DNA from: Endomicrobium sp.
Lineage (GTDB): Bacteria > Elusimicrobiota > Endomicrobiia > Endomicrobiales > Endomicrobiaceae
Length of the DNA: 9,090 nucleotides
Direction of reading: 5' to 3'
Assembly (NCBI GenBank): GCA_031262135.1
Contig: JAISIG010000036.1
Location: 1-9,090 of the forward strand
Part shown: positions 7,431 through 9,090 of the stretch, piece by piece
How the letters are laid out: the number at the start of each line of letters is the position of its first letter
Position numbering within the stretch: position 1 is the stretch's first letter
Notes under the pieces: model-generated
Told to the model about the DNA's origin: nothing
Seen by the model: only the letters and a program-made list of their open reading frames with translations
Databases searched by the model: none
Position numbers and translations under genes: made by a program

Positions 7431-7446
7431 ATTAATGAGATAAGAA

Positions 7447-9090
7447 ATGAAATATGGCTTCATAAGAGTGGCAGCTGCAACCCCTAAAGTTACGATAGCT
7501 AATCCTGGCGAAAATGCTAAAGAAATTATAAATATAATTAAGCTAGCTAAAAAACATAATATTGAGTTATTAGTATTTCCAGAACTATGTTTAACTGGGT
7601 ATTCATGCGGAGAATTATTTTTGTCTGAAGTTATTCTACATTCTGTATCCAAAGCCTTAGATATTATTCTTAAATCAAGTATAGATAACAATATACTTAT
7701 TTTTCTTGGGACTCCAATATATATAAACGATAAATTATATTCTTGTGCAGTAGCTTTACAAGATGGCCATATTTTAGGGGTAGTTCCTAAAACATTTATC
7801 CCATCATATTCTGAATTCTATGAAACAAGATATTTTACATCTGGAAAGGATATACATGAATTTATCACTTTATGTCAACAAAAAATATATTTTGGAACAA
7901 ATATATTATTCAATGCAACAACAAATAACAATATAAAAATTGCAGCTGAAATTTGTGAGGATATGTTTGTTATTAATCCTCCATCTAACGAACACGCTAA
8001 AGCAGGCGCATCTATTATAGTAAATTTATCTGCATCAAACGAATTAATTGGAAAAACAGACTATAGAAGAATCCTAATCATGGCACAAAGTGGACGTTTA
8101 ATATGCGGATACATTTATACATCTGCAGGGTCAAGTGAAGCTGTTAATGATATGGTGTTTTCTGGACATAAAATCATAGCTGAAAATGGATCAATTTTAA
8201 ATGAAAGTTATCCTTTTAACTCTGGATTATTGATCTGTGAACTAGATATAGATAAATTAGCTTATGAACGTCGTAGAATAAATGTGTTTAAATGTAATCC
8301 ATCAAAATATCATATTGTTCAATTTAAATTTAATACTAATAATATAGTTATTAAAAACCCTATCTCTCCTTTTCCATTTATTATACCACAATCAGCTGAG
8401 TCAATATTACAAATTCAAGCTAAGGCTCTTGCAGAAAAATTGCATTCTACAAAATTAAAAGCTGTTATTGGAATCTCTGGTGGACTTGATTCATGTTTAG
8501 CTCTTTTAGTTATTTTAAGAAGTTACAAAATATTAAGAAGAAAGAAAAGAGATATTATAGCAATTACTATGCCAGGCCCTGGTACAAAAAATAAAACAAG
8601 ACAAAATGTAATTAAGTTAGCTAATGCAACTGGCATTCAAATTAGAACAATTAATATTTGCAAATCTGTTTTTTACCATTTAAGAAGCATTGGGCATAGT
8701 CAAAAGTATCTTAATAATGTGTATGAGAATGCACAATCCAGAGAACGCACGCAAATCTTAATGGATGTTGCTAACGCTAAAGATGGCATTGTAATAGGCA
8801 CTGGAAATTTATCAGAAAATGCCCTAGGATGGTGTACATATAACGGGGATCATATGTCTATGTATTCTGTTAATGCATCAATTCCTAGAACTGTAATAAG
8901 ATACTTAGTGGATTATGAGTCGAATAGAATCAAAGCATATAAAAATGCATTAGTCGCAATATTAAACACAAAAAGTAGCCCAGAATTGCTTCCAACTAAT
9001 CAAAGTACAGAGAATATAATAGGCGAATATGAACTCCATGATTTTTTTTTATATCATATGATACGCTTTGGACAAGCTCCTAATAAAACT
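7447..9090 (+). CDS. nadE: Glutamine-dependent NAD+ synthase (3' truncated by window edge)
   Basis: Amidates deamido-NAD to NAD+ with ATP, using ammonia from glutamine released by its own N-terminal domain; cytosolic. The frame is open for 548 codons to the window end; the long family form is about 640 residues, so roughly 90-100 are missing. Seen: a nitrilase-fold glutaminase (about 1-260) with all three catalytic residues, Glu46 in FPELCLTGY, Lys115 in VVPKTF and Cys170 in EICED. A linker leads to an adenine-nucleotide alpha-hydrolase synthetase domain with the PP-loop SGGLDS (344-349), MPGPGT (375-380), YENAQSRERTQIL (426-438) and ALGWCTYNGDHMSMY. The ATG is the first possible start: an in-frame stop lies two codons upstream of it. 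The Shine-Dalgarno is weak (a GAGATAAG purine run), so translation may be coupled to carB, which ends 16 bases earlier. Two motif positions differ from the sequences I recall: Pro378 (usually Phe) and Asn454 in GTGNLSE (usually Asp). Confidence 0.96.
   Translation, partial: MKYGFIRVAAATPKVTIANPGENAKEIINIIKLAKKHNIELLVFPELCLTGYSCGELFLSEVILHSVSKALDIILKSSIDNNILIFLGTPIYINDKLYSCAVALQDGHILGVVPKTFIPSYSEFYETRYFTSGKDIHEFITLCQQKIYFGTNILFNATTNNNIKIAAEICEDMFVINPPSNEHAKAGASIIVNLSASNELIGKTDYRRILIMAQSGRLICGYIYTSAGSSEAVNDMVFSGHKIIAENGSILNESYPFNSGLLICELDIDKLAYERRRINVFKCNPSKYHIVQFKFNTNNIVIKNPISPFPFIIPQSAESILQIQAKALAEKLHSTKLKAVIGISGGLDSCLALLVILRSYKILRRKKRDIIAITMPGPGTKNKTRQNVIKLANATGIQIRTINICKSVFYHLRSIGHSQKYLNNVYENAQSRERTQILMDVANAKDGIVIGTGNLSENALGWCTYNGDHMSMYSVNASIPRTVIRYLVDYESNRIKAYKNALVAILNTKSSPELLPTNQSTENIIGEYELHDFFLYHMIRFGQAPNKT

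Noticed and set aside
1..9090. Reassigned stop codons (for example TGA as Trp)
   Set aside because: All genes are full-length under the standard bacterial code, use TGG at conserved Trp positions and end in TAA; there is no in-frame TGA to explain.

Overview
The window is a compact, AT-rich bacterial segment of five genes, all on the + strand. All five concern glutamine, ammonia or amino-acid handling. In order they are: the C-terminal half of an FAD/NAD(P)H oxidoreductase; a stand-alone glutamate-synthase GXGXG domain protein; carA (carbamoyl-phosphate synthase small subunit); an AAT-family amino-acid permease; carB (carbamoyl-phosphate synthase large subunit); and the first 548 residues of glutamine-dependent NAD+ synthase (nadE). 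The oxidoreductase is cut by the left edge and nadE by the right edge, so the four remaining genes are the complete ones. I see no RNA gene, insertion sequence, CRISPR array or phage gene. The largest gap between genes is 87 bases, so no stretch over 300 bases lacks a gene.

Organism: the low GC, the purine-rich Shine-Dalgarno sequences before most genes (strongest before the permease), the exclusive use of TAA at all five visible stops, and the split glutamate synthase point to a low-GC Firmicute, most likely a Clostridia relative. Coding sequences are rich in Asn, Ile and Lys, including a short poly-Asn run, as in genomes under strong AT mutation pressure. That includes host-associated and symbiotic lineages, but the window alone does not prove such a lifestyle. 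CarA, and above all CarB, are of the version shared by Bacteroidota and eukaryotic CPS II (CAD-like), not the E. coli/Bacillus version. This is the main phylogenetic oddity here. The Shine-Dalgarno sequences argue against the genome itself being Bacteroidota.

How the genes fit together: the oxidoreductase and GXGXG protein look like two subunits of a multi-gene glutamate synthase, whose amidotransferase and FMN subunits would lie to the left. CarA/CarB use glutamine, bicarbonate and ATP to make carbamoyl phosphate for pyrimidines and arginine. NadE uses glutamine-derived ammonia to amidate deamido-NAD. The permease may import an amino acid that feeds or spares this nitrogen pool. The set reads as a nitrogen-assimilation and glutamine-distribution cluster.

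Regulation: four of the five gene junctions are short enough (16-37 bases) for one transcript. The exception is the permease-carB gap, which holds a perfect 13-bp hairpin with a T-run ending about ten bases before the carB Shine-Dalgarno. That leaves no room for an ordinary promoter between them, so carB must depend on read-through or on a promoter inside or upstream of the hairpin. I found no clearly new biological system. The most interesting items are this hairpin, the permease placed between carA and carB, and the eukaryote/Bacteroidota-type carB.
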